Shown: positions 45,533 through 55,397, counted from the stretch's first letter. The stretch is DNA of 64,000 bases from DASSSY01 sp035708205 (GCA_035708205.1 DASSSY010000007.1:186001-250000); one strand, 5' to 3'. Translations and numbers: made by a program. Notes: generated by a model not told the origin, from the letters alone.

Positions 45533-46771
45533 TTATTTTGACAAGAAAACCCTTTCAATGAGGTTCTCGCCAAAGCTGTAAGGCAGGTATGCCAGGGAGT
45601 TAACCGGTTTTGTAAGAATAAGATGCGCTTTCTTACCTATGGCAATGCTGCCCAAATCACGGTTCATTTCCAAAGCCGCCGCCGCATTCAGCGTTTGAGC
45701 GTAAACCGCCTCCTCCGGGGTCATTTTCAATTGTGTACAGGCAATGGATAATAATAAATTCATGTTGGCCGAGGGGCAGCTACCCGGATTATAGTCGGTA
45801 GCAAGGCACACCGGCAAACCGGCATCTATTAACATTCTGGCCGGCTGGTAATGCATGCCCAGGAAAAAAGCGGCGCCGGGCAACAGTACCGGCATTGTCG
45901 TTGAGCCTTTCAACGCGTCCACCTCTGCTTCGCCCATGCTTTCCAAATGATCCACGCTAACAGCATTGTGTTTGACACCCACCTGAACCCCACCGGATCG
46001 ATGCAGCTGGTTAGCGTGGATCTTGGGTTTCAAACCGTATTTGGCCCCCGCCGACAACAGGCGGTCTGTTTCGGCAACCGAATAAAAGCCCTGTTCACAA
46101 AATACATCCATATAATCCGCCAGGCCTTCGGCAGCCACCACCGGCAGCATCTCTTCGATAATTAATCTTAAATAACCTTCATGGTTATCCCGAAACTCCG
46201 GGGGATAATCATGTGCCGCCAGGAAACTTGCCTTTATGGGAATCTTATTGTATTCTTTTAACCGGCGGATAACCCTCAGCATCTTCAGTTCAGAAGCCAT
46301 ATTCAGACCATAGCCGCTTTTAATTTCTATAGCGCCGGTACCCAAAGCCATTGACGCTTCCAAACGTTGTTGAGACAAATCAAACAACTCCGATTCATCA
46401 ATGTCCTGCATCTTCCGTGCGGAACTCAAGATCCCTCCTCCCCTTCGGGCGATTTCAGCATAGCTCAGGCCATTAATCCGGTCTACAAATTCCGCTTCCC
46501 GGGTCGCGGCAAAAACCAGGTGCGTATGGGCATCAATCCAGGCCGGCAACAGCAAACGTCCCGTCGCATCAATAGTTTCATCGGCAAAGTGTTCGGGCAA
46601 ATCCTCCATCTTCCCGAAGCTGTGGATACGGTTATCCTCAACCAGCAACCAGGCTTCCCCAATGTAAGACATTTCTTTCATGTCCGCACCGGCGACGAGC
46701 GTTCGCTCGGCACCGGGTTCTTCCGTCAATATTAATTGCTGGATATTGGTCAATAATTGCCGCATCATCAT
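45533..46771 (-). CDS. hutI: imidazolonepropionase
   Basis: Third step of histidine degradation, hydrolysing imidazolone-5-propanoate to formiminoglutamate. Amidohydrolase metal motif DAHTHLVF, SGYGLNMASELKMLRVI, HANQLHRSGG, VDHLESMG and the catalytic Asp segment LATDYNPGSCPS are present. 412 residues is normal. The start may be the third Met (MRQLL). hutH, hutU and hutG are not adjacent, so the pathway genes are dispersed. Confidence 0.94.
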   Translation of the reverse strand: MMMRQLLTNIQQLILTEEPGAERTLVAGADMKEMSYIGEAWLLVEDNRIHSFGKMEDLPEHFADETIDATGRLLLPAWIDAHTHLVFAATREAEFVDRINGLSYAEIARRGGGILSSARKMQDIDESELFDLSQQRLEASMALGTGAIEIKSGYGLNMASELKMLRVIRRLKEYNKIPIKASFLAAHDYPPEFRDNHEGYLRLIIEEMLPVVAAEGLADYMDVFCEQGFYSVAETDRLLSAGAKYGLKPKIHANQLHRSGGVQVGVKHNAVSVDHLESMGEAEVDALKGSTTMPVLLPGAAFFLGMHYQPARMLIDAGLPVCLATDYNPGSCPSANMNLLLSIACTQLKMTPEEAVYAQTLNAAAALEMNRDLGSIAIGKKAHLILTKPVNSLAYLPYSFGENLIERVFLSK

Positions 46772-46900
46772 TTATCTTAATTGAAAAAGCGAAGGTAATG
46801 ACAATAATCTTTCGGCTGGCACAGGGAGAATACTAAATAACATATTAATTTAGGGCATGACGATATTTTTTTGTATTGTTGTCTTTCAAAGTCAAAAAGC

Positions 46901-47878
46901 ATGATTATCCTATCCATCTTCGGGGCTCCAAAAATTCCTTTAGATTTTATTGACCAGATTAATGACCAGGCACCGAATATTATTGTTTGGGCAGTGCCGT
47001 TTATGGTGCTCTTTGCCGCCTTGGAGATTTATATTTCTTACCGGCAGGAAAGGCATTACTATGAGACAAAAGAAACGATCGGCTCCATCCTGACCGGGGT
47101 CGGCAATTTAATTGTCAGCGCATTAATAAAAACAGGCTTACTTTTCTTGGTGGTCTGGATTTATAACATCCTGCCCTGGCGTATGAGTTTGAACTGGTGG
47201 ACATTTCTTCCCTGCTATATCGTTTTTGACCTGTGCAGCTATTGGGCGCACCGCATTTCACACATGCAACGGTTCTGGTGGGCCACACACGTGGCCCACC
47301 ACAGCGGAGAGCATTATAATCTTACAACATCTTTCCGACTGAGCTGGGTCCAGAATATTAAAATCATATTTTTCCTACCGATTGCCCTTTTCGGTTTCCA
47401 CCCAATTGTTTTTTTTGTGGTTAACCAAATCGCCGTGCTCTTCCAGTTTTGGGTACATACCGAATATATCCGTAAACTGCCTCGCTGGGTGGAATATATC
47501 TTTGCCACGCCATCCAACCACCGCGTGCATCACGGTTCCCAGGAAAAATACATCGATAAAAACTTTGGCGCCACCTTCATTTTTTGGGACCGCTGGTTCG
47601 GGACTTTCCAACCGGAAGAAGAGCAGGTCATCTATGGCATTACCACCAATATCGAGAACAAAGCCAACCCCTTCCATATCAACTTCCACGAATATAATGA
47701 CATGTGGCGGGATGTGCGCCATGCCAAAAGCTTCCGGAAAAAATGGTTTTATATTTTCGGTAGCCCGGTAAAAGTGGCCATGGAAAAAAAGCGTCTGGCT
47801 GAGGTATCCGACAATGTAGAAGAGAAAAAAAAGGATTACCGTCTCATCAAACCAGCACGGGAAACGGTCCATTCCTAA
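46901..47878 (+). CDS. sterol desaturase/fatty acid hydroxylase family protein
   Basis: Membrane diiron oxygenase with the His-box pattern HRISHMQRFWWATHVAHHS, later NHRVHHGSQEKYID, and about four to five helices. 325 residues after choosing the ATG at 46901. Family members hydroxylate or desaturate sterols, carotenoids or fatty acids; in bacteria many act on ether lipids, carotenoids or sphingolipids. A link to the isoprenoid operon at 55-60 kb is possible but not shown. It is monocistronic. Confidence 0.85.
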   Translation: MIILSIFGAPKIPLDFIDQINDQAPNIIVWAVPFMVLFAALEIYISYRQERHYYETKETIGSILTGVGNLIVSALIKTGLLFLVVWIYNILPWRMSLNWWTFLPCYIVFDLCSYWAHRISHMQRFWWATHVAHHSGEHYNLTTSFRLSWVQNIKIIFFLPIALFGFHPIVFFVVNQIAVLFQFWVHTEYIRKLPRWVEYIFATPSNHRVHHGSQEKYIDKNFGATFIFWDRWFGTFQPEEEQVIYGITTNIENKANPFHINFHEYNDMWRDVRHAKSFRKKWFYIFGSPVKVAMEKKRLAEVSDNVEEKKKDYRLIKPARETVHS

Positions 47879-48017
47879 CTAATTTGATCATCATTATTCG
47901 GCCCGGGTTGCTCTTTTTCCCCGGGTTATTTATTTCTATGGGCTATTGATGTTATTTTCGGCGATGCCGATACAACCATACTGGCGGCAAATGTTCAGAA
48001 CATCACAACAGATGCCT

Positions 48018-48025
48018 TATATTTG
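48018..48025 (+). promoter_or_regulatory. TAnnTTTG -7 element for the DPP-IV gene
   Basis: TATATTTG ends four bases before the ATG at 48030, implying a leaderless mRNA and deciding the start. Confidence 0.6.
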
Positions 48026-48029
48026 TCGC

Positions 48030-50189
48030 ATGAAAAGAACCTTTATGCTCTGCCTGGCGGCCATAAGCGTTGCCGGCACCGTTTTCGGACAAAACAAAAA
48101 CTATACGATGACCGAATCGGTATTAGGCCTTCGGCAAAATTTAGCACCGGAAAATATTGAGCAAACATCCTGGCTTCCCGATTCCAACAGTTTCACAGAG
48201 GTGAGCGGACAGAAAAGCCGGGCCGTCCTGCTAAAGATTTCTGTGCCGGCATTAAAGAAAGATACTTTATTTACGCTTTCAGCCGTCAACCGGCAACTTT
48301 TTGGCAAAGACTCCCTGGACCGTCTCCCGGAGATTCACTGGTTGACCGGTGATAAAATTTATTTCAAGATCGGTGATGACCTTTACAGCGGTACCAGCTT
48401 TGAGGGCGTCTGGACATTCAGCAAATGGGTAGACTTACCCAAAGATTGTGACAATTATTTTGTCAGCCGCCAGGGTAATCAGGTAACCTACTCCAAAAGC
48501 AACAATTTATGGCTGCATAATCAATATGGCCAGGATATAGCCATGACCGAAGACACCAATCCGTGGATAGTCAACGGGCAGATCGTTTCCCGAAACGAGT
48601 TCGGTATTGACAGCGGTGTGTTTTTCTCACCGAAAGGCAATTATATCGCCTTTTACCGTATGGATGAAACCCGTGTGGAAGATTATCCCATCATCGACTG
48701 GAACGTGGTACCGGCAAAAAACCGGTACATCAAATATCCCATGGCCGGGCGGGCCAGCCAGAGCGTCACTCTTGGCGTTTTTAATCCTGTTACCCGTCAT
48801 ACCGTATTTATGAATACGGGAGCAAATACGGATCACTACCTGACGGATGTGACCTGGAGCCCTGACGAAAAATCCCTGTACATCGGCATCCTGGACCGCG
48901 ATCAAAATGATTTGAAGCTTAACCAATATGATGCCCAGACCGGCGCTTACATCAAGACTCTATTTGAAGAAAAGAACGGGAAATATGTTCATCCCATGAA
49001 CCCGTTGTATTTCATTCCCGGACACAACGACCAGTTTATCTGGTGGAGTGAAAGAGACGGCTATACGCACCTTTACCGTTACAATACCAATGGACAATTG
49101 CTCAACAAAATTACCTCCGGCGATTGGGTCGTTAATGAGATCAATGGCTGGAATCCGGATAAGCGGGAAATCATTATCTCTACGGCCAAGCTATCCCCAA
49201 TGGACAAAACCGTTTATGCCGTTAACTGGACAAATGGCAAAATACGCCGTTTGGACAATGCGCCCGGCATTCATACCGCGAGGGTCAACAGCAGCGGCAG
49301 CTATTGGATCGACCGTTATACAAACTACACCACACCAAGAAACATTGAGGTAGCGGCCGTGAACGGCAAATGGCGCAAAAATATCCTGAAGGCGGCCAAT
49401 CCGCTGAAAAATTATGCCCGGCCGGTCATTCGGGAAAAAACAATCATCGCCGCCGATGGTCGCACCAGGCTTTATGGCCGGCTGATCTTACCGCCCGATT
49501 TTGACTCTACAAAAAAATACCCGGTTATTGTTTACTTGTATAATGGTCCGGGCGTTCAGTTGCTGCACAACAGCTTTCCCGAAAGCGGCAATCTCTGGTA
49601 CGATTACATGGCCCAACACGGCTACATCATCTTTACGATGGACGGCAGAGGCAGCACTAACCGCGGCTTAGCCTTCGAGCAGGTAACCTTTCGTCATTTA
49701 GGGACCGTTGAAATGGAAGACCAGCTCAAAGGCGTTGATTATCTGAGATCCCTGCCTTACGTTGACGCTAGCCGTTTAGGCGTTCATGGCTGGAGCTTTG
49801 GCGGTTTCATGACCATTTCCCTGATGCTGCGCCATCCCGGTGTTTTTAAATGTGCCGTTGCCGGCGGACCGGTAATTGACTGGCGCATGTATGAAGTCAT
49901 GTACACCGAACGTTATATGGATACACCGGAGAAGAACCCGGAGGGCTATGAGCAGGCCAACCTTCTGGATAAGGTTCAAAACCTGAAAGGCAAATTGCTG
50001 GTTATTCACGGCACCAGTGACTCTACCGTTGTCTGGCAACATTCTGTACGGTTCATAAAATCCTGTGTTGATCATGACGTACAAGTAGATTATTTCGTTT
50101 ATCCCGGCCATCCCCATAATGTTTATGGCAAGGACCGTGTACATTTGATGCAGAAGATTACCGATTATTTTGATGAGCACCTGAAATAG
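48030..50189 (+). CDS. S9 dipeptidyl peptidase IV-type serine peptidase, exported
   Basis: A signal peptide (MKRTFMLCLAAISVAGTVFGQ) precedes an N-terminal eight-bladed propeller (DPPIV_N) with the DETRVEDYP segment and a C-terminal alpha/beta-hydrolase peptidase domain. The nucleophile is in GWSFGGFM, the Asp in HGTSDSTVVW and the His in YPGHPHNVYG. About 719 residues. The enzyme releases Xaa-Pro or Xaa-Ala dipeptides in the periplasm or at the surface. The start at 48030 follows a -7 element; the longer frame from 47946 crosses the promoter. It ends in a bidirectional terminator. Confidence 0.93.
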   Translation: MKRTFMLCLAAISVAGTVFGQNKNYTMTESVLGLRQNLAPENIEQTSWLPDSNSFTEVSGQKSRAVLLKISVPALKKDTLFTLSAVNRQLFGKDSLDRLPEIHWLTGDKIYFKIGDDLYSGTSFEGVWTFSKWVDLPKDCDNYFVSRQGNQVTYSKSNNLWLHNQYGQDIAMTEDTNPWIVNGQIVSRNEFGIDSGVFFSPKGNYIAFYRMDETRVEDYPIIDWNVVPAKNRYIKYPMAGRASQSVTLGVFNPVTRHTVFMNTGANTDHYLTDVTWSPDEKSLYIGILDRDQNDLKLNQYDAQTGAYIKTLFEEKNGKYVHPMNPLYFIPGHNDQFIWWSERDGYTHLYRYNTNGQLLNKITSGDWVVNEINGWNPDKREIIISTAKLSPMDKTVYAVNWTNGKIRRLDNAPGIHTARVNSSGSYWIDRYTNYTTPRNIEVAAVNGKWRKNILKAANPLKNYARPVIREKTIIAADGRTRLYGRLILPPDFDSTKKYPVIVYLYNGPGVQLLHNSFPESGNLWYDYMAQHGYIIFTMDGRGSTNRGLAFEQVTFRHLGTVEMEDQLKGVDYLRSLPYVDASRLGVHGWSFGGFMTISLMLRHPGVFKCAVAGGPVIDWRMYEVMYTERYMDTPEKNPEGYEQANLLDKVQNLKGKLLVIHGTSDSTVVWQHSVRFIKSCVDHDVQVDYFVYPGHPHNVYGKDRVHLMQKITDYFDEHLK

Positions 50190-50220
50190 CTTGGCACGAC
50201 GGCGACATCATTAAAACAGA

Positions 50221-50254
50221 AAAAGAGCCTCCCGGTTGCCGGGGGCTCTTTTTA
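50221..50254. terminator. bidirectional terminator between DPP-IV and the OMP gene
   Basis: An imperfect 15-bp stem (AAAAAGAGCC... with its complement) begins in an A run and ends in a T run, and lies between two convergent stop codons. Confidence 0.78.
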
Positions 50255-50278
50255 GGGTAACGCATGAAAAAAAGAAGG

Positions 50279-51142
50279 TTAAATACCAAGGAACCGGATG
50301 CCGATGGCGTATGGATATTGTACCAAGGCGTTTTTATACATATTAGTCACCTGATAGGTAGCATAAAAGCGGATATAATCGTCTATACCGATTTCAGCGC
50401 TTAAATTAAGGTTAAACTTTCTGAAATTGAAGGCATCATGGTTCTTTTGCTTTCCCCGCTCATCGGAGATTTGTTTGGTCCAGGAATCCAGGCAATAGCC
50501 GCCGATGACGCCGAAGCCATACGTGAGCCAGAGATCAGTTGCCGATAATCTTGTCTTAAAATTAATCATTAACGGAACAGAAGCAAAAGCAAAGGCCAGC
50601 TTATTTTTACTGAAATCAACAGAATCCATGATGACCTCAGGGTGGGTATCGTTTAAGTAACTTATGGCTCTGGTAAATCTAAAATTATACAATTGCAGGC
50701 CCGCACCCGTATAGAACGAGATTTTCTGATGCCGGCCATTCATCATCATGAAATTTACCAATACCGGCCAGATATTAACATTAACAGACTTGCCGGGGCG
50801 CAGGGAAAACAAATCGGCATTCTTCCGACCGGCAGGAACATCCAGATACTGCCGGGCCGCTACATCGCCGTAATCTGTTTTATCGTTAAAGGCATTAATC
50901 CCCAAATCAAACATCAGCCAATGCACATACACGGTTGCGGAATCATGAGCATTTTCGTCAATATTGATGCCGTCACTGCCTATTGAAATAGCGTGCCTCG
51001 CTTTCTTAGTGCTATCTCTGCTAACACTAAACGAGAACTGTGTTGAATCTTTGCCGGATATTATGCCGTCCTGTTGCCGGGAAAAGCCTTTTAACCCGAA
51101 GGCCAGGAGCGTAGCGGTTAATATAATTTGTTTTGCATCCAT
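50279..51142 (-). CDS. outer-membrane beta-barrel-like protein of the sigma-factor operon
   Basis: 287 residues. The first about 20 residues are a signal-like hydrophobic stretch (IILTATLLAFGLKGFS). The rest is strand-rich (VHWLMFDLGINAFND, KISFYTGAGLQLYNFRF, LWLTYGFGVIGGY, FYATYQVTNMYKNALVQYPYAIGIRFLGI) and ends in an aromatic/hydrophobic strand, as in PorT- or OmpX-like barrels. It is the third gene after the ECF sigma factor and anti-sigma-like gene, the probable output or sensor of that unit. Exact family not recognised. Confidence 0.68.
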   Translation of the reverse strand: MDAKQIILTATLLAFGLKGFSRQQDGIISGKDSTQFSFSVSRDSTKKARHAISIGSDGINIDENAHDSATVYVHWLMFDLGINAFNDKTDYGDVAARQYLDVPAGRKNADLFSLRPGKSVNVNIWPVLVNFMMMNGRHQKISFYTGAGLQLYNFRFTRAISYLNDTHPEVIMDSVDFSKNKLAFAFASVPLMINFKTRLSATDLWLTYGFGVIGGYCLDSWTKQISDERGKQKNHDAFNFRKFNLNLSAEIGIDDYIRFYATYQVTNMYKNALVQYPYAIGIRFLGI

Positions 51143-51159
51143 GGTATATTTGTTTTAAT

Positions 51160-51993
51160 TTACTTAATCACAATTTCTTTTGAGCCAATTTTCAGGATGA
51201 CATTGGTATTTTTTATTTGTTGCCAGGCATCTACAGCCCTGCTTTTTCTTTCATCCAGCTCAGTCACTAATGAATGAACACCTTTTAAGCGATCGGATTG
51301 TTCATATACGGCCTCTATCTGCGCTGCCAGCAAATCTCCCGGTTGGCGTGCCTGTGGCCGAACGCCAGTCTGCCTTTGTTGTTCCATTATAGCTGGCCCG
51401 ACCGGTTCAACCAATATCATTACCGGCTGTGGATCGGCTGTTATGTCAACGGTTGGAAGAAAAGTCACCGGCTTTATCAGCGCGACATCACTTCTCTGTC
51501 GCACTGATGATCTGCTAACCGCTGTTATGTTTTGCGACACAGCTGTGCTTCTGGCCGCTGTAGATGTTCCCGCCGGGTCTTCCTTTTTATGACTTTTATC
51601 CGGATTCACCACCGTTTCCAACTTACGGCTAAAGCTATCGCTGGCACGCACAACCATGTTTTTCTGGGCATTATCCAAGAGGTTGTCATTTCCTGCCCTT
51701 TGATAATAACCGGTGACGGCAAGGATTATAGCAATGGCAGCGGCAATGCCGATAGTCATTTTCAAGGGCAGCGCTTTCGCTTTCCGGCCATGGTGTTGGA
51801 ATAGCTTTTCCTTATCCTCAAAAATCATCTCTTCAGGTTGCAACACACTGTATTGATATTCGCTGAGCAAAGCTTTATACTCCGGATATTTTTCCAGATA
51901 GGCCATTAAGTCCCGTATCTCCCCGGCCGACAATTCATTATCGGCATAGAGCATGATTTGCGTTTCAATATTTTCCTTCATCAGCTTCATCAC
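51160..51993 (-). CDS. anti-sigma-factor-like membrane protein
   Basis: An N-terminal cytoplasmic region (about 1-75, IETQIMLYADNELSAGEIRDLMAYLEKYPEYKALL) resembles an anti-sigma domain without the zinc motif. One helix follows (MTIGIAAAIAIILAVTGYY) and then a 180-residue Ser/Thr/Gln-rich periplasmic part. It lies 13 bases downstream of the ECF sigma gene on the same strand, the usual place for the cognate anti-sigma factor. The assignment relies mainly on context. Confidence 0.7.
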   Translation of the reverse strand: MMKLMKENIETQIMLYADNELSAGEIRDLMAYLEKYPEYKALLSEYQYSVLQPEEMIFEDKEKLFQHHGRKAKALPLKMTIGIAAAIAIILAVTGYYQRAGNDNLLDNAQKNMVVRASDSFSRKLETVVNPDKSHKKEDPAGTSTAARSTAVSQNITAVSRSSVRQRSDVALIKPVTFLPTVDITADPQPVMILVEPVGPAIMEQQRQTGVRPQARQPGDLLAAQIEAVYEQSDRLKGVHSLVTELDERKSRAVDAWQQIKNTNVILKIGSKEIVIK

Positions 51994-52006
51994 GGTTTGC
52001 TTCTTT

Positions 52007-52492
52007 TTAAATCAGGTGCCGGACTGACACCAGATAATCCTTCAATTGTTTCCTGGCCCGGTGCAAATAAACCTTTACCTGTGCTGCATTCAGTCCTGTA
52101 AGCGTAGCGATTTCTTCATAACTATAGCCCTCATAATCTTTTAACAGGACCAACATCCTGTTTTGCGCCGTCAACTTAGACAAGGCTTTTTGCAACACGG
52201 TTTTCAAATCAGGAGGCGTACGGTCCGGGGCCGCCAGGTGCTCGATCACCAGGTCCGGTCTCACATGGTCCTTCCGTCCCCTAAACTCATCCATACAACG
52301 CCTGTAAGCCACTGTAAACAAATAGCTTTTGGCTTTTACGACCGTTACCTTTCCGTAATTTTCCCAAAGTGTCAAAAATGCCTGCTGCACAACGTCCTTT
52401 GCCACTTCTTCATCCGATATACTTTTATATGCAAAACGATACAGGCCATCGGCGATATCATTAACACATTGATTGTATTCGGAAGCTGTCAT
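52007..52492 (-). CDS. ECF RNA polymerase sigma factor
   Basis: 161 residues: sigma-2 region (VNDIADGLYRFAYKSISDEEVAKDVVQQAFLTLWENY, KAKSYLFTVAYRRCMDEFR) and sigma-4 HTH (LTAQNRMLVLLKDYEGYSYEEIATLTGLNAAQVKVYLHRARKQL). It directs RNA polymerase to a small regulon, often including its own operon. It is the first gene of a three-gene unit with an anti-sigma-like protein and an outer-membrane protein. Confidence 0.93.
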   Translation of the reverse strand: MTASEYNQCVNDIADGLYRFAYKSISDEEVAKDVVQQAFLTLWENYGKVTVVKAKSYLFTVAYRRCMDEFRGRKDHVRPDLVIEHLAAPDRTPPDLKTVLQKALSKLTAQNRMLVLLKDYEGYSYEEIATLTGLNAAQVKVYLHRARKQLKDYLVSVRHLI

Positions 52493-52550
52493 TTTTAATT
52501 AATCGGGTCAGGTAAGGAAAAGTTACAAACTTTCGATCTTTAATAAAAAA

Positions 52551-52570
52551 GTCCCGGTTGTTACCGGGAC
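52551..52570 (-). terminator. terminator of pckA
   Basis: A perfect 8-bp GC-rich stem (GTCCCGGT with ACCGGGAC) with loop TGTT is followed by six T residues on the minus strand, 29 bases past the pckA stop. Confidence 0.88.
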
Positions 52571-52598
52571 TTAGAATTTGTTTTAATCAAAAATATAT

Positions 52599-54215
52599 TT
52601 AGCTATTTACCGCCATTTCTACTTTGGGCGCCGCAGACAAAATATCTTCATTGGCCTGATCGGCATATTGCGCGAAATTCTTCACAAACAATCTTGCCAG
52701 TTCATTGGCCTGTTTATCGTAAGCATTTTTATCGGCCCAGGTATTCCTTGGATTTAGGATTTCGGAAGAAACGCCCGGACAGGATTCCGGCATCAGGATA
52801 CCAAAGACCGGGTGCGCTTCATATTTAACATCGTTCAACGTTCCTTTCATGGCCGCGGAAATAATGGAGCGAGTGTCCTTAAGGCTCATGCGCGAGCCGA
52901 TACCATAAGCACCGCCGGTCCAACCGGTATTGATCAGCCAAACGTTAATGCCAGGGTCTTTCTCCATTTTCTCTCCTAACAATTCGGCATATTTCGTCGG
53001 ATGCAAAGGCATAAATACTTTACCAAAGCAGGCAGAGAACGTAGGTTGCGGCTCTGTGACCCCGACCTCTGTTCCGGCTACCTTCGCCGTGTAGCCACTA
53101 ATAAAATGATACATTGCCTGAGCTGTCGTTAGCCTGGATACGGGCGGCAAGATACCAAAGGCATCACAGGTCAGGAAAAAGATATTTTTAGGTTCGCCAC
53201 CATAAGATGGATGCTTGGCATTATCGATCATATAAATAGGATAAGCCGCACGTGTATTTTCGGTAATGCTGCAATCTTTATAATCGACTTCGTTCGTTCC
53301 GGGCCTAAACATGGTATTTTCCAATATCGTTCCGTGTTTAATGGCATTGTAGATCTGGGGCTCTTTTTCAGCGCTTAGATCGATACATTTTGCATAACAT
53401 CCACCTTCAAAATTAAATATGGAGCCATCAGCCCAGCCATGCTCGTCATCTCCAATCAAGGCGCGGTGGGGATCGGCGCTCAGGGTAGTCTTACCGGTAC
53501 CGCTCAAACCAAAGAACAAGGTGACATCTCCGTTTTCGCCTTCGTTGGCTGAGCAATGCATAGACAGAACGTGCTTATCGTGCGGCAATACAAAATTCAG
53601 GACACCGAAAATACCTTTTTTCATTTCCCCGGTATACTCCGAACCTGCAATCAAAATCACTTTCTTTGTGAAATTGACGATGGTAAAATTGCCCTGGCGT
53701 GTGCCGTCGATCGCGGGATCAGCTAAGAAAGAAGGCACCTGGATAATATGCCAGTCCGGTGTCTGAGCCTTTATTTCATCCTCCGATGGCCTTTGGAAAA
53801 GGTTGTAGCAAAACAAATTTGCCCAGGGTTGTTCGTTTACCACGCGGACATTAAGCCGGTATTTAGGATCGGCACAGGCATAAACATCACGGACATACAC
53901 TTCTTTATCGGCAAGATAAGCGCAAACTTTATCGTAAAGCTTGTCAAAGGTATCCGGGCTCATGGGAATGTTAATATCGCCCCAATCAACCGAGTGCTCT
54001 GTAATGGCGTCTTTTACCGTAAACTTATCTTTAGGAGAACGGCCTGTAAATTTCCCGGTACTGACACATAATGCACCTGTATCGCTCAGCTCCCCCTGAC
54101 CTAAAGCCACAGTTTTATTTATTAGCTCTTCTGGTGACAGATTCCAATGAGCTATTGCCACTTTTAGCCCTGCTGCCGGTTCTGCAGTTGGGTTCTTGAT
54201 ACCAAATTCTTGCAT
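52599..54215 (-). CDS. pckA: phosphoenolpyruvate carboxykinase (ATP)
   Basis: Gluconeogenic enzyme converting oxaloacetate and ATP to PEP, CO2 and ADP. The P-loop-like kinase-1a motif is FGLSGTGKTTLSADPHR, kinase-2 is IGDDEHGWADG, and the N-terminal TGRFTGRSPKDKF-like block is STGKFTGRSPKDKF. 538 residues is normal for the ATP-dependent form. It is transcribed alone, divergent from the flavin/2Fe-2S reductase gene 150 bases away. Confidence 0.97.
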   Translation of the reverse strand: MQEFGIKNPTAEPAAGLKVAIAHWNLSPEELINKTVALGQGELSDTGALCVSTGKFTGRSPKDKFTVKDAITEHSVDWGDINIPMSPDTFDKLYDKVCAYLADKEVYVRDVYACADPKYRLNVRVVNEQPWANLFCYNLFQRPSEDEIKAQTPDWHIIQVPSFLADPAIDGTRQGNFTIVNFTKKVILIAGSEYTGEMKKGIFGVLNFVLPHDKHVLSMHCSANEGENGDVTLFFGLSGTGKTTLSADPHRALIGDDEHGWADGSIFNFEGGCYAKCIDLSAEKEPQIYNAIKHGTILENTMFRPGTNEVDYKDCSITENTRAAYPIYMIDNAKHPSYGGEPKNIFFLTCDAFGILPPVSRLTTAQAMYHFISGYTAKVAGTEVGVTEPQPTFSACFGKVFMPLHPTKYAELLGEKMEKDPGINVWLINTGWTGGAYGIGSRMSLKDTRSIISAAMKGTLNDVKYEAHPVFGILMPESCPGVSSEILNPRNTWADKNAYDKQANELARLFVKNFAQYADQANEDILSAAPKVEMAVNS

Positions 54216-54365
54216 AAGAAACTATTTAAACGTTTATGCGCAAAATTAGTAAAAAATATCAACCGACGCATAATCCGAACTACTAAATTACCTACAATTC
54301 AGATTCCCGGCCCGGTTTCATTTTTCTTTCCGAAATTTGGCCATACACTATCTTTAATCAACATA

Positions 54366-55397
54366 ATGGACATTTCAAAATATCCTCAGATCACTATACA
54401 AGAGATCGTCCGGGAATCGGAGCGTACCAGGACCTTTGTTTTCAAAAGTAATCAGATCATTAAATACCGTGCAGGACAGTTTATTACCTTATTATTTTCG
54501 GAGAAAGCTGAAGGTCGCCGGGCCTATTCTTTCTCCTCCTCCCCGGAAGTGGATAGGGCCCCCGCCATTACCGTAAGCAGGGTGGCCAACGGCTTTGTCT
54601 CAAGACGACTTACCGACCAGCTCAAAGTAGGCGATAGGATCAGCTATACCCATATTTCTGGAAATTTCACACTACCGGAAACTATAGCCGAAACACGACA
54701 TTTTGTATTTTTCGCGGCCGGCGGCGGCATCACCCCCATTTTTTCTTTAATCAAATCACTTTTAGCCGTACACCACAAATGTTCCCTGACGCTTATTTAC
54801 AGCAGCCATAGCGAAGCCGACGCTTTATTTGCCAAAGAATTGAAAAAGCTCCAGCAACAATATAGCTTCAGGTTCAAAATCGAGTGGATTTTCAGTGTCG
54901 CAGCCCATAAGATGCAACGCCGGCTAAGCCATTTCCTGTTATTACAGTTCATAGAAACATATGTCTGCGATGCGGGAAGCACTTTATTTTATCTTTGCGG
55001 CCCGTATGAATATATGGACATGATTCAAATTGTATTACGCACCGAAGGTATCGCCCCGCAACAGATCCGTCAGGAACATTTTTATATCCCCCGCTTGACG
55101 CAGCCTCCTGAACCTCCCGACATAGCGGAAAGAACCATTACTCTTCGGCTTGGCGGAAAGGAGCACCGGTTCCGCTCAGGATATCCGAACAGCATTCTCG
55201 CTTCCGCTCTAGCGCATAACATACCACTTGATTTCAGTTGCCGGTCTGGTCAATGCGGCAGTTGTGTCGCCAAATGCCTAGAGGGAACAGTATGGATGCG
55301 CTATAACGAGATCTTAACAGATGAGGACCTGGAAAAAGGCCTGGTATTAACCTGTAATGGCTTCCCCATAGGAGGCGCCGTAATCTTGGAAAAATAA
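54366..55397 (+). CDS. flavodoxin-reductase-like protein with 2Fe-2S ferredoxin domain
   Basis: FAD-binding domain (YRAGQFITLLF, RRAYSFSSSPEVD), NAD(P)-binding domain (FAAGGGITPIFSLIKSLL, LIYSSHSEADALF, FYLCGPYEYMDMI), and a C-terminal plant-type ferredoxin domain with four Cys in CRSGQCGSCVAKC plus LTCNG. 343 residues. This FNR-2Fe2S order occurs in PaaE and in hybrid-cluster-protein reductases. It passes electrons from NAD(P)H to an oxygenase or other acceptor, not identifiable here. The ATG at 54366 is chosen; 52 codons upstream lack conservation and overlap pckA. Confidence 0.88.
   Translation: MDISKYPQITIQEIVRESERTRTFVFKSNQIIKYRAGQFITLLFSEKAEGRRAYSFSSSPEVDRAPAITVSRVANGFVSRRLTDQLKVGDRISYTHISGNFTLPETIAETRHFVFFAAGGGITPIFSLIKSLLAVHHKCSLTLIYSSHSEADALFAKELKKLQQQYSFRFKIEWIFSVAAHKMQRRLSHFLLLQFIETYVCDAGSTLFYLCGPYEYMDMIQIVLRTEGIAPQQIRQEHFYIPRLTQPPEPPDIAERTITLRLGGKEHRFRSGYPNSILASALAHNIPLDFSCRSGQCGSCVAKCLEGTVWMRYNEILTDEDLEKGLVLTCNGFPIGGAVILEK

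Noticed and set aside
54210..54365. N-terminal extension of the flavin/2Fe-2S reductase
   Set aside because: The 52 extra residues are basic, unconserved in type, and overlap the divergent pckA start.
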